64,000 nt of DNA from Spirosomataceae bacterium TFI 002 (GTDB taxonomy: Bacteria > Bacteroidota > Bacteroidia > Cytophagales > Spirosomataceae): assembly GCA_900230115.1 (NCBI GenBank), contig LT907983.1, forward strand, positions 1,922,001-1,986,000. The letters run 5' to 3'. Shown here piece by piece: positions 18,170 through 26,625 of the stretch; the stretch's first letter is position 1; the number at the start of each line of letters is the position of its first letter. The notes under the pieces are model-generated. The model was not told the origin of the DNA, made no database searches, and was given only the letters and a program-made list of their open reading frames with translations. Position numbers and translations under genes: made by a program.

Positions 18170-18499
18170 TCATTCAACCTCTTTCCTAAAGTTTTCATGC
18201 GAAGTTGAATTCAAACACTTTGCAAGTGACGATAAACTTTCATTTTGGTTCTTAATTAAAGCTTCTTTTTTAGCCCTAGTCCAGCCTTTAACTTGTTTTT
18301 CAAAAGCAATTGCTTCTAAAATATATTGAAATTCCTTATGATAAGTGAGTTTAAGTGGCCTTTTAAAGAATGTATATGCTTTGGGATCATGTCCACTTTC
18401 GTGCCCACCAAATCTTCTTTCTAAGTTATTAGTAACTCAAGTGTAATAGGAGCCATAGGAGCATTCTAAGATGTACACGAAGTAGCGATGGAGTTTCAT
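18170..18499 (-). pseudogene. GIY-YIG nuclease, broken by a nonsense codon
   Basis: The frame from the ATG at 18499 reads 'MKLHRYFVYILECSYGSYYT', then TGA at codon 21 (18439-18437), then continues in frame 'VTNNLERRFGGHESGHDPKA' to a stop at 18170. The total is 109 codons, the normal size of the single-domain GIY-YIG (UPF0213/URI) family. The family has Gly at that position ('YTGVTNNLERR'), so one base change (GGA to TGA) explains the stop. No other damage is visible, so inactivation looks recent. It lies between two 51-base direct repeats. Confidence 0.85.
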
Positions 18500-18519
18500 T
18501 TGATGATAATATTATTTGC

Positions 18520-18604
18520 GTGTATGTCAGGCTTCATCTTCGCCCAGCCCGACATACACTTTTTAATTCAATTTCGACTTCGCCCAGCCTGACATACACT
18601 TTTT
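18520..18604. repeat. Short tandem and inverted repeats
   Basis: A CTTCGCCCAGCCyGACATACACTTTTT unit occurs twice (18538-18564 and 18578-18604). An inverted copy of its core (GTGTATGTCAGGCT, 18520-18533) precedes the first, giving a 14-base stem hairpin followed by T5. It resembles REP/BIME-type intergenic repeats and could stop plus-strand transcription. Confidence 0.65.
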
Positions 18605-18625
18605 ACTTTATTTAAAACGTAAATT

Positions 18626-18676
18626 AGCTTGTCGTGCTGAGCATTATCAAGGGCGGAAGCCCGGCAACGAAACACA
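18626..18676 (+). repeat. Direct repeat copy B beside the GIY-YIG remnant
   Basis: Partner of the unit at 18109-18159. It ends nine bases before the stop of the M16 peptidase gene. Confidence 0.7.
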
Positions 18677-18684
18677 GAAAGCGA

Positions 18685-21483
18685 TCACTCCTCAGGCAAC
18701 AACACAACCTTAATTACATTCTTGCCGCTCAAGTATTTCTTTGCAGTTTTCTTTGTCGATTTTACGGAGATAAGCTCAAGCATTTTCTCTCCTTCCAATA
18801 TCTTGGCTGGTTCTTTCTCGTTCAGATATGCATTGCTCAATCCCGATAGCCAGAACCCATTGCTCTTCATTTGCTCTTGGATATCAAGAAGCTCCTCAGC
18901 CTTGTATTTTTGAATATCACTAGGGTCCGCACCGTTTGTTTTTAGCTTGTTAATTTCTTCCATTGTAATACCAACAAGCTTGTCCACATTCGCTGGAGAA
19001 CAGCCAAAACTTACATTCAGTTGGTAAGTAGATTCAGGTTTGTCTTGGGCACTCGCACTTACTCTTGGTGAATATACTCCACCCTCTTCTTCTCTAAGTT
19101 TCTCGATCAATTTCAATCCCAAAATATCTCCCAAGGCCTCTATTTGAGCACCTTTTGCTTTTTTTCCATTATATTTTCCTGTGAAATAAATTGCAACAGT
19201 TGCTTTGTCCTCGCTTCCTTTACGAACCACTTTATTGATTACACCACTAGGAGGATTATCATCATACATTTTATAATCTTCTTTACCTGGTTTTGACGGT
19301 AAACTACCGATGTATTTCTCCAAAAGAGGCACCAACATTTCTTCTGTAAAGTTACCAACGAAAGTGTATACGAAGTCATCCGCATCTGCGAACCTGTCTG
19401 CGAAAATATCCAAGGCTTTGGAAGGATTCATTCCATCTATTCTTTCCACTGTCATAGGCAATGACCTTGGCGAGTAATTACTCATTACCGCAGTAAGCGT
19501 ATCGCCAAAAACCTTTTCTGGAGTTGGCGTCTCGTTCATGCTTTTGATAAAGTCTCTTTGATTAGCAATAAAACCTGCAACAGCGGCTTCGTCAAGTCGC
19601 TTTGTTGTGAGTCTTACGTGCAACATTTGCAATGCAGTCTCAATATCTTTTACTGAAGAACTACCTATTATTCCTTCTGTTTTGTTTCCTACAAAAGCAT
19701 TTACTCTAGCAATTTTACCCGTCATGTATTTTTGTAGTTGCGTAGCTGAGAAGTCACCCAATCCTGAAACCGACGCCACGGCAGAACCAAAAGACGCATC
19801 ATCCAATTCTGCTAAACCATAAAGACTTGATCCTCCCTTGCTCAATGCACGAAATTGAATCTCATCGTTTTTGAAGTCGGTTGACTTCAAAATAACTTTC
19901 ACCCCATTGCTTAGGGTCAGTTCAGTTACGCCTATGGCAGGTTTGGTTGTTCTACTTACCACTTTTCCTGGCGTTGGCTCATTTGCCAATAAGGGTTGAT
20001 CAAGAGTTTCATCTACATAGGCAATAACCTCTTTCTTTTCATTAATCCATTCTATCAATTGCTCCTCGCTAGGCAGGTTCTCTTTGTCCTTTTCTGGAGC
20101 TACCAATACTGCAACTCTATTTCCATCAGTGATAAAGCTTTTTACCATTGTGTTTATTTCGTCTAGCGTAATGCCATCCAAGTAAGCCTTTGCAAAGTCA
20201 AGGTCAAAACCAATATCTGTCATGACCACATTATTAAGGTAACATTGCACCAGCTCTTGTGTAAAAGATGCCGAGTTGGTCTTATCTCTTTCTTTGTATT
20301 GTTTCTCTCTCCCGGTGAGGTATTGCGTTTTTGCCCTGTCAAGTTCTGTTTGGGTGAAACCAAATTCTTTCGCTCTTTCGTTTTCTTCCAAAACCGCTTT
20401 TAGAGCTTTTTCCACTTCTCCGTTTTTGGCAACAGCTATAACTGTAAGTGCATCTAACCCCCCTAAAAAACCTCCATAGCTACTCACTCCAAACTGGTAA
20501 GGCGGATCAGCTTTTTGCAAAAGCTCTTGCAACCTCGCCCCCATCATGCTATTGAAAAGAGAAACAGACATTGACTTTCGGCGATCTGCTCCTGTAATTT
20601 CTTTAAGTTCTGGATGCTTGTAATATAATTGAACCAAAGTATATGGCTGCTCCTTATCTGTGATGATTTTTGCATCTGTACCACCTGACATTGGAATTGC
20701 AAACTCTTCCCTTTTAGGCATTTTGGTGCCCGTAGGTATACTTCCAAAATACTTCTTAATAAAACCTTCCACTTGGTCTACATCAAAGTCACCTACAGCC
20801 ACTACAGCCTGAAGATCTGGTCGGTACCATTTTTTGTAAAACGCTTCTAAGGTTTCGTATTTGAAATTTTGAAGTATTTCGTCTTTACCAATTGGCAAAC
20901 GCTCCGCATATTTAGAGCCTTTGAGTACCACAGGAAACAGCTGATCTCTAATTCTTGATTGTGCTCCTTTTCCTAGGCGTGACTCTTCTAATACCACCCC
21001 TCTCTCTTTGTCTATTTCTTCATGATCAAGTGTTGCTTTATTTGCCCAGTCAGAAAGTACAAGGAAATATTTTTCAAATTTCTCCAAAGTGTCAGTAGGA
21101 ACCGGTAACTGATAAACTGTTTCGTCAAAGCTCGTATATGCATTTAAGTCAGCCCCAAACTTCAACCCAGACTTCTGAAGAAAGCTCACCAATTCATTTT
21201 TGGGAAAATTCTTTGTGCCATTGAATTGCATGTGCTCCATAAAGTGAGCTAAACCTTGTTCCTCGTCAGTTTCTAAAATAGACCCTGCGTTTACTGCTAA
21301 ATAAAGATTTGCACGATTTTTTGGCTCCACATTCTTACGAATATAATATTTCATGCCGTTGGCTAATGTGCCTTCTTTCACCGCTGGATCCATTGGTAAT
21401 TTTTGATCCAGTTTGAAGTCGAATTGGGCAAAACTTGCTATTGAAATAAAACAAAAAAGTGTGAGCGAAATGAGTTTTTTCAT
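18685..21483 (-). CDS. M16 family zinc metallopeptidase (insulinase/pitrilysin type)
   Basis: A 932-residue exported peptidase. The ATG at 21483 begins a clear signal peptide (MKKLISLTLFCFISIASFAQ); the 31 codons upstream are not protein-like. The N-terminal M16 repeat carries the inverted zinc motif HFMEH ('GLAHFMEHMQFNG') and a downstream ligand Glu region ('VVLEESRLG'). The second repeat lacks the motif, as usual for the inactive half. It probably degrades peptides in the periplasm. It seems monocistronic and is divergent from the Lrp-like regulator. Confidence 0.93.
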   Translation of the reverse strand: MKKLISLTLFCFISIASFAQFDFKLDQKLPMDPAVKEGTLANGMKYYIRKNVEPKNRANLYLAVNAGSILETDEEQGLAHFMEHMQFNGTKNFPKNELVSFLQKSGLKFGADLNAYTSFDETVYQLPVPTDTLEKFEKYFLVLSDWANKATLDHEEIDKERGVVLEESRLGKGAQSRIRDQLFPVVLKGSKYAERLPIGKDEILQNFKYETLEAFYKKWYRPDLQAVVAVGDFDVDQVEGFIKKYFGSIPTGTKMPKREEFAIPMSGGTDAKIITDKEQPYTLVQLYYKHPELKEITGADRRKSMSVSLFNSMMGARLQELLQKADPPYQFGVSSYGGFLGGLDALTVIAVAKNGEVEKALKAVLEENERAKEFGFTQTELDRAKTQYLTGREKQYKERDKTNSASFTQELVQCYLNNVVMTDIGFDLDFAKAYLDGITLDEINTMVKSFITDGNRVAVLVAPEKDKENLPSEEQLIEWINEKKEVIAYVDETLDQPLLANEPTPGKVVSRTTKPAIGVTELTLSNGVKVILKSTDFKNDEIQFRALSKGGSSLYGLAELDDASFGSAVASVSGLGDFSATQLQKYMTGKIARVNAFVGNKTEGIIGSSSVKDIETALQMLHVRLTTKRLDEAAVAGFIANQRDFIKSMNETPTPEKVFGDTLTAVMSNYSPRSLPMTVERIDGMNPSKALDIFADRFADADDFVYTFVGNFTEEMLVPLLEKYIGSLPSKPGKEDYKMYDDNPPSGVINKVVRKGSEDKATVAIYFTGKYNGKKAKGAQIEALGDILGLKLIEKLREEEGGVYSPRVSASAQDKPESTYQLNVSFGCSPANVDKLVGITMEEINKLKTNGADPSDIQKYKAEELLDIQEQMKSNGFWLSGLSNAYLNEKEPAKILEGEKMLELISVKSTKKTAKKYLSGKNVIKVVLLPEE

Positions 21484-21688
21484 TGTCGGGATTAAGGTTA
21501 ATTTATAAATACATAGGTCAAAACGAAACCAATAGAGCAATAATAAGCAAATACATTGGTAATTGCTTTCTACCACAATTGCTAATTATTTAACGGCAAT
21601 GATGGAAAATATTTCTCCTCAGCAGTGTTTATCGAAACGTTTTTAGACTGAATTGCCATATATTGCTACTTGAAAAGAACATTATGCT

Positions 21689-22150
21689 ATGAATCACATT
21701 GATCCAGTTGATTTAAAAATTCTTAAATTATTGGTTAAAGACGGTTTAACTACCAATAAAGAGATTGCCGGAGAATTAAATCTTACCACCACCCCAATTC
21801 ACGAACGCATTAAAAGGCTTCGTAGGGATGGTGTGATAGAAAAGTACACGATTGAACTCAATCGTAAAAAACTGAATCGTAACCTACTTGTTTTTTGTAA
21901 TGTTAGCTTAAAAGAGCATGCAGCGGAATTTCTAAATAGATTCGAAAGCGATATCCAAACCTTACCAGAAGTCATAGAGTGTTATTGCATTTCTGGTGGT
22001 TCCGATTTTTTACTCAAAATCTTGGTTAGTGACATGGACGACTACAAGAAATTCATTCTAAATAAACTCTCTGCCCTACCTAATATTGCAAACGCTCAAA
22101 GTCAGTTTGTGGTAAAAGAGGTAAAACAAAGCAGCATTTTGGACTTTTAA
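21689..22150 (+). CDS. Lrp/AsnC-family transcriptional regulator
   Basis: A 153-residue regulator. The N-terminal helix-turn-helix is 'DLKILKLLVKDGLTTNKEIA' through 'TPIHERIKRLRRDGVIEKY'. The C-terminal RAM (ACT-like) ligand and oligomer domain includes 'VIECYCISGGSDFLLKILV'. It usually senses amino acids. The target is not evident; the M16 peptidase and FabH-like genes flank it. Confidence 0.93.
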   Translation: MNHIDPVDLKILKLLVKDGLTTNKEIAGELNLTTTPIHERIKRLRRDGVIEKYTIELNRKKLNRNLLVFCNVSLKEHAAEFLNRFESDIQTLPEVIECYCISGGSDFLLKILVSDMDDYKKFILNKLSALPNIANAQSQFVVKEVKQSSILDF

Positions 22151-22209
22151 AATAAGCATTGCTCAAGCTTTTCTCTTATTTTTACTCTCCAACCTAAATA
22201 AAAAAACAG

Positions 22210-23268
22210 ATGCCAAGTTCTAAAATCGCTGGAGTAGGGTTCTATGTACCCGAAAACGTTGTTACCAATAAAGACCTCATGAAATACATGGACACCTCCG
22301 ATGAGTGGATTCGTGAACGATCAGGTATAGAAGAACGTAGGTTTGCCAAAAAACATGAGGAAACACCAACCACCATGGCAGCCGAGGCGACTAAAATTGC
22401 GATTGAAAGAGCAGGTATCGACAAAGAAGAAATAGATTTTATCATTTTCGCCACACTAAGTCCCGACTATTATTTCCCAGGTTGCGGCGTACTTTTGCAG
22501 CGTGAACTAGGCATTACCAAAACCGAAATAGGAGCTTTGGACATCAGAAATCAATGCTCAGGATTTATATACGCACTCTCGGTTGCAGACCAGTTTATCA
22601 AAGCTGGGATGTACAAAAACGTACTCGTGGTAGGCTCCGAGATGCATTCTATGGGACTAGACTTTAGCACAAGAGGAAGAGGAATCTCTGTATTATTTGG
22701 CGATGGTGCTGGCGTGGTACTTCTACAACCTACGGAAGAAGAGGGCAAAGGAATATTGACCACCCACCTCCACAGCGATGGCACCCATGCCGAAGAACTA
22801 GCCGAAATAAGCCCAGGTTCACACGGCGGTTATCACCTCAAGGATGAGGACTTTGGTTTCCCTACACCAGACATCCCAGGAGAGATATTCGTGTACGATG
22901 GTCTGCTAGAAAACAAGTCCTATTACCCACGAATGGACGGACAATTAGTATTTAAAAAAGCCGTTACCAAGTTCCCAGAAGTGATCATGGAAGCTTTGAC
23001 AAAAACTGGCTACAGCACTACTGATATAGACCTTTTGGTGCCACACCAAGCCAACCTCAGAATCGCCCAATTCGTACAGCGAACCCTCAAGCTTCCCGAC
23101 GAAAAAGTATACAACAACATCATGAACTACGGAAACACCACCGCAGCCTCCATCCCCATCGCTCTATGCGAAGCATGGGAAAAAGGAATGGTAAAAGATG
23201 GTGACCTCATTTGCCTAGCAGCTTTTGGAAGCGGATTTACGTGGGGGAGTGCTTTGATTAGGTGGTAG
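22210..23268 (+). CDS. 3-oxoacyl-ACP synthase III family protein (FabH-like)
   Basis: A 352-residue thiolase-fold enzyme that condenses an acyl-CoA starter with malonyl-ACP. The catalytic triad is visible: Cys in 'IRNQCSGFIYAL', His in 'LLVPHQANLRI', Asn in 'NYGNTTAASIP'. It is about 20-30 residues longer than E. coli FabH, with an insertion around 'SPGSHGGYHLKDEDFG' (about residues 200-235). This fits the second, non-canonical FabH group in Bacteroidota and may have a different acyl specificity. No terminator is obvious downstream. Confidence 0.88.
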   Translation: MPSSKIAGVGFYVPENVVTNKDLMKYMDTSDEWIRERSGIEERRFAKKHEETPTTMAAEATKIAIERAGIDKEEIDFIIFATLSPDYYFPGCGVLLQRELGITKTEIGALDIRNQCSGFIYALSVADQFIKAGMYKNVLVVGSEMHSMGLDFSTRGRGISVLFGDGAGVVLLQPTEEEGKGILTTHLHSDGTHAEELAEISPGSHGGYHLKDEDFGFPTPDIPGEIFVYDGLLENKSYYPRMDGQLVFKKAVTKFPEVIMEALTKTGYSTTDIDLLVPHQANLRIAQFVQRTLKLPDEKVYNNIMNYGNTTAASIPIALCEAWEKGMVKDGDLICLAAFGSGFTWGSALIRW

Positions 23269-23566
23269 TTTTTTAGGTATTAGGCTATAGGCAAGTTTTA
23301 AAAATTTGAGGATTGGAGTGTGGGTTAACACCTTTGGTCGGGCTGATCTAGTTAGCAAAATGAGGTATTTGTGTGGTCACAGACAAGGACAAGTTGTTAA
23401 TTGATATTCTGCATAAGCGGAACAAGCATTGACCAATTAGTTATAGTGAAAACGTAAAATTAGAAACCCTTAGAATTTTAAAAAAAATACCTTCAAGTTG
23501 TTACATTAATTTGGTCAGAGGCCTAATAACAAACCACCTTAGCTCCAAGCTTTGAAGTGCTTAAAT
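23269..23566. other. Intergenic region without a recognisable gene
   Basis: No convincing coding frame. A stretch at about 23328-23370 resembles 24110-24153 (ACCTTyGGTCGG followed by GAGGTAT), which may be copies of one degraded dispersed repeat bracketing the small membrane-protein gene. Confidence 0.4.
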
Positions 23567-23872
23567 TTATAAATGTGGGAAAATGCTAAAGAAAAGTTCA
23601 AGTAAAGCTCCAATTATTTGAAGTACTACTAAGGAAAGTGGAGTGCTAAATACTAAAAGTGCTAAATCTGGCCAAACATTAAGATTTGTTTTAAATGCTA
23701 AGCGTAGATAAATATAAATAGGAGTAGTAATAATAAAATAAAGACACACATATAGAAATGTGTGCATGTTGTAATCAAATTCACTTGATGAGCTTCGCTG
23801 TTTTAGAAGTCCAAAAAACATAGCATTGTAAAACACACAGTATCCAACATGTATTAAATTATTTCTTTCCAA
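23567..23872 (-). CDS. Small hypothetical membrane protein
   Basis: A 101-residue, strongly hydrophobic protein with about three membrane helices ('YNMHTFLYVCLYFIITTPIY', then two in the C-terminal half). No family is recognised. The hydrophobic segmentation and AT-rich codon use look like a real gene. It lies in an accessory stretch of repeats and broken genes, so decay is possible. Confidence 0.45.
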   Translation of the reverse strand: MERNNLIHVGYCVFYNAMFFGLLKQRSSSSEFDYNMHTFLYVCLYFIITTPIYIYLRLAFKTNLNVWPDLALLVFSTPLSLVVLQIIGALLELFFSIFPHL

Positions 23873-24327
23873 TTAATTTGTTTTTCTAAGTCTTATACCG
23901 TCAAAATCCGTTCCAGTATTTTACTACTTTTCTTTAAGTTTAGCATCTTAAGCAAAACTTGAAACCAGTTGTGAGAACTTGGTTTAAATTTACCAGCACT
24001 GTGAAGCATTCAAGACTTCGCTGAAGTGCATTTCCCGAAAAATAATCTTGATTATTATATTTATGCCAAACCAAAAGAGTTAAAAAAATATTCGAAACAT
24101 AGGTCAGTACCTTCGGTCGGACCGGTATGGTTCGGAGAGTGAGGTATAAATGCTGAAACAAACACGGGCGAGGTGCATATAAATCTTATTCACATTCGGA
24201 ACTAGTTTCGATTTAGGCTATCGAGAAATTTGCTTCAATTCAACAAAGAGGAAATAAATACATAAACTAAAACCAAATTTCATTTACCAAAAAGTCGTAT
24301 TGATAGTTAATTAATTTTCCTTTGGAA

Positions 24328-24525
24328 ATGCAGACAAAAACTATGAAAATTTTAATTCGAGCTTCAAGATTGCATAAAAGAGCCAAAAAGCAAAGATGGA
24401 ATTTACAAGCCGGCTATAGCCATTTTACCCTAGAACATTACAACTATCGTTCAGTAAACATAGCATCGCAAAAGCTATCCCTAAACGCTTGGCAAGGATT
24501 TTGCCAGAATAATGTTGATTGTTAA
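24328..24525 (+). CDS. Small basic hypothetical protein
   Basis: A 65-residue Lys/Arg-rich protein starting MQTKTMKILIRASRLHKRAK, with aromatic residues in the middle. No domain is recognised. I use the ATG at 24328. It sits 15 bases before the zinc-ribbon gene and could be co-transcribed with it. Support is modest because of its size. Confidence 0.35.
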   Translation: MQTKTMKILIRASRLHKRAKKQRWNLQAGYSHFTLEHYNYRSVNIASQKLSLNAWQGFCQNNVDC

Positions 24526-24540
24526 CACAACTAATTAGAT

Positions 24541-24927
24541 ATGTTTTTCATTGCTGGTAATAAGATTTATAATAATTATCACGGAATAAAACAATTGAGC
24601 AAACCATGCCCATATTGCAACGTGACTAATGAATATCAGGTAACTTCTGTGGAGGTATATCGTACTTTTTATTGGATTCAATTTTATCGAAGTTCAAAAA
24701 CCGCTTATGCCGAATGTACACATTGCAAAAAGTCTTTTGACATACGTGCCGTACATCCTATTTTTAATCAGCCAATCCAAACTAAGATAAGGAACGAGGA
24801 TGGTGAAATAGACTTTCAAATCCTCTGGAAAGACCCTCGCTTCAAATTATTTTGTATAATGACATTTTTGGCAATATTTTTTTGGTCTGGAAAATTTCTG
24901 ATTGACCATGGAATAATTTCGAAGTAA
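24541..24927 (+). CDS. Zinc-ribbon membrane-anchored hypothetical protein
   Basis: A 128-residue protein. Two CxxC pairs ('KPCPYCNVTNEY' near residue 25 and 'ECTHCKKSFDIR' near residue 60) form a predicted zinc ribbon. A single membrane helix near the C-terminus ('LFCIMTFLAIFFWSGKFLI') anchors it with the ribbon probably cytoplasmic. The function is unknown. Confidence 0.65.
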   Translation: MFFIAGNKIYNNYHGIKQLSKPCPYCNVTNEYQVTSVEVYRTFYWIQFYRSSKTAYAECTHCKKSFDIRAVHPIFNQPIQTKIRNEDGEIDFQILWKDPRFKLFCIMTFLAIFFWSGKFLIDHGIISK

Positions 24928-25087
24928 AACAGGCTCAGTAAACATTTTTTATCTCGTTCCATGACTGGCTATGTAGTCTCAACAGCAGCTAATTCGTTGA
25001 AGTGTTTTTTAGAGCTTAGGCAGGTCAAAATTAAGATGAGCACAAATATTTAAAGTGGTATTTAACTCACAAAAGGGCCTTGGCAAT

Positions 25088-25264
25088 TCAAACTTTTAAA
25101 CTTTCCAAAAACTCTTTGGGGTTCATGACTGATAAACTTTCCCATTGAAAAAGGGTAACGTCTTTGGTGTTTGCGGTAATAAAGACTTCAATATTGTTGT
25201 CCGACAATGCCATAGCGTATTGAAAAGCTTCCTCAAAGTCCGTAAAGTTGCTTTTAAAACAGTA
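25088..25264 (-). pseudogene. PIN-domain toxin remnant 1 (C-terminal part)
   Basis: The minus-strand frame ending at 25088 reads 'NFTDFEEAFQYAMALSDNN', then 'VFITANTKDVT' and 'SVMNPKEFLESLKV'. This is the C-terminal third of a VapC-like PIN ribonuclease toxin (pattern: DFEDA-Q, IT-N-KD, P-EFL). The frame is closed upstream by TAA, so the catalytic N-terminus is gone. Upstream DNA (25265-25358) seems to hold another antitoxin tail. Confidence 0.6.
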
Positions 25265-25358
25265 TTAATTATGTACCGCTGATATCTAGAACATTGATAA
25301 TACCCGCTCCAAGAAGTCTTTTAAACTTTGAGATATTGTTTCTAGGTCTTAGACTGGG

Positions 25359-25525
25359 CTAATTAAAATACTTTCCCAAAAACTCCTTGGGGTTAAGAAT
25401 TTCTAATTTGGAATCTGTAGGAAAGTCTTTTAGGTTTCCTGTTATGAAGCAGTTGAGGTCTTCAATTTCTAATGCTCAATGATTATTTAGAAAGGCATCT
25501 TCCAAGTCTCTAAACTTTGAGCCTT
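25359..25525 (-). pseudogene. PIN-domain toxin remnant 2 with internal stop
   Basis: The minus-strand frame reads 'GSKFRDLEDAFLNNH', TGA, 'ALEIEDLNCFITGNLKDF', then 'LEILNPKEFLGKYFN'. This is a second VapC-like C-terminal fragment. It begins inside the end of the antitoxin gene in another frame, so the toxin's N-terminal half has been deleted. Confidence 0.6.
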
Positions 25526-25692
25526 CCTGAATACTTTTTACTCACATCAACTCTTTTAATTTTGACGCTTTCTATAAGTTCATTGAGCTGATTTTCGAAT
25601 ATTTGAGATAAAGACAAATTGATTTCCTTGGCATAAAGTTTAGCCTTTACCACCAATTTAGGCTTTATCGTAGGGGTGGGATTTGTTTTCAT
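25510..25692 (-). CDS. Orphan antitoxin of the DUF6364 / ribbon-helix-helix type
   Basis: About 60 residues from the ATG at 25692. The segment 'KLVVKAKLYAKEINLSLSQI' followed by 'FENQLNELIE' matches the helix pattern of small antitoxins paired with PIN toxins, and the C-terminal 'KKYSGRLKV' fits the toxin-binding tail. Its toxin survives only as fragments directly downstream, so it is an orphan. Confidence 0.5.
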   Translation of the reverse strand: MKTNPTPTIKPKLVVKAKLYAKEINLSLSQIFENQLNELIESVKIKRVDVSKKYSGRLKV

Positions 25693-25741
25693 TACATGTG
25701 TGTTTTGTAAATAACACGTGGGAGATGCCAAGAAAGGTCTA

Positions 25742-25919
25742 ATTTAACCCGCCTTATGCATTAGAAAACCTATTACGAAACTAAAATGCTTCAAATCAGT
25801 ACGTAAACACATTTAAACAAAATAACCAGAACGGTGCTATGCTAATTTAGTTTAAATGTCTGATTTATTGCATTTTAGCTTCTCACTACGATTCTCCAAT
25901 GCATAATGCGGGTTTAACA
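25742..25919. repeat. MITE-like imperfect inverted repeat
   Basis: The two ends are inverted copies over about 75 bases. Left: TTTAACCCGC, TTATGCATT, CTAAAATGC, AAATCAG, ATTTAAAC. Right: the complements of the same words in order. A short central segment separates them. The ~178-base element could fold into one long hairpin and lies between an orphan antitoxin and a second toxin-antitoxin locus. I see no coding capacity. Confidence 0.65.
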
Positions 25920-25992
25920 ATGACTACCAAATTCAACCATCCAACTGATTTAAGAAAAAAGACTTAATTTTGATTAATTAAACTTACAAAAC

Positions 25993-26211
25993 ATGGAAAG
26001 AATAACATTTAACCCTGAGCAATGTGGGGGGAAACCATGCATAAGGGGTATGAGAATAAGAGTAAGTGATGTTCTTGAGCTTTTAGCAAATGGAATTTCA
26101 ATTGAAGAAATTGTAAATGATGAACTACCTCAATTAGAAAGAGAAGATGTCGTCGCTTGCCTCAACTATGCCCTTTCAAAACTAAATCATCCCGTTATTA
26201 AAGCTGCTTGA
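25993..26211 (+). CDS. DUF433 antitoxin
   Basis: A 72-residue protein with the DUF433 signature ('CGGKPCIRGMRIRVSDVLEL' then 'NGISIEEIVNDELPQLEREDV'). It is a winged-helix-like antitoxin usually encoded just before a DUF5615 PIN-like toxin. Its TGA overlaps the toxin ATG (TGATG). The toxin frame is broken, so this antitoxin now acts alone, if at all. Confidence 0.88.
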   Translation: MERITFNPEQCGGKPCIRGMRIRVSDVLELLANGISIEEIVNDELPQLEREDVVACLNYALSKLNHPVIKAA

Positions 26212-26538
26212 TGGTAATAATTGATGCTCATTTGCCTCCTTCATTGGCCCCATGGATTTTAGAAAATTTCAAAACGCCCTGCTTTTCAGCTTCGTATTTA
26301 AACTTTGATAAAGCAGTAGATATGGAATTATTTCAATTCGGTAGAGAAAAAAGGGGCTATCATTATTACCAAAGATGACGACTTTTTAGAATTACAAAAC
26401 AGACTAGGTAGCCCGCCCAAAATCATCTGGCTTACTTGTGGGAATACATCTAAAAAACGTTTAAAAGAAATATTTACTAACACCTTAAACAATGCTTTTG
26501 AATTGTTACAACACTCAGATATAGTTGAAATTTCCTGA
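26211..26538 (+). pseudogene. DUF5615 PIN-like toxin, frameshifted at an A6 tract
   Basis: The first frame gives 'MVIIDAHLPPSLAPWI' and 'KAVDMELFQFGREK', then reads out of frame to an early stop. The +1 frame gives 'GAIIITKDDDFLELQNRLG' and 'IIWLTCGNTSKKRLKEIF' to the stop at 26538. Removing one A from the run at 26347-26352 joins them into the expected ~108-residue DUF5615 protein ('GREKGAIIITKDDDF'). The rest is intact, including the Asp-rich active-site segment. Confidence 0.85.
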
Positions 26539-26625
26539 GTTGAATTGAATATTTATTTCGAAAGAATTTTAAAGCATAACTGATGAGTATTCTGACTTAT
26601 CTTTACCCCAAAACCTTCTCATACT

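Noticed and set aside
23940-24161. A 73-codon minus-strand frame with Leu/Val-rich content
   Set aside because: No recognisable fold, an odd mixture of residues, and its 5' part overlaps a sequence resembling another intergenic stretch (23328-23370). It looks like repeat-derived non-coding DNA.
24928-25087. Possible small gene between the zinc-ribbon protein and the PIN remnants
   Set aside because: No frame of useful length or character; it appears to be plain intergenic DNA.
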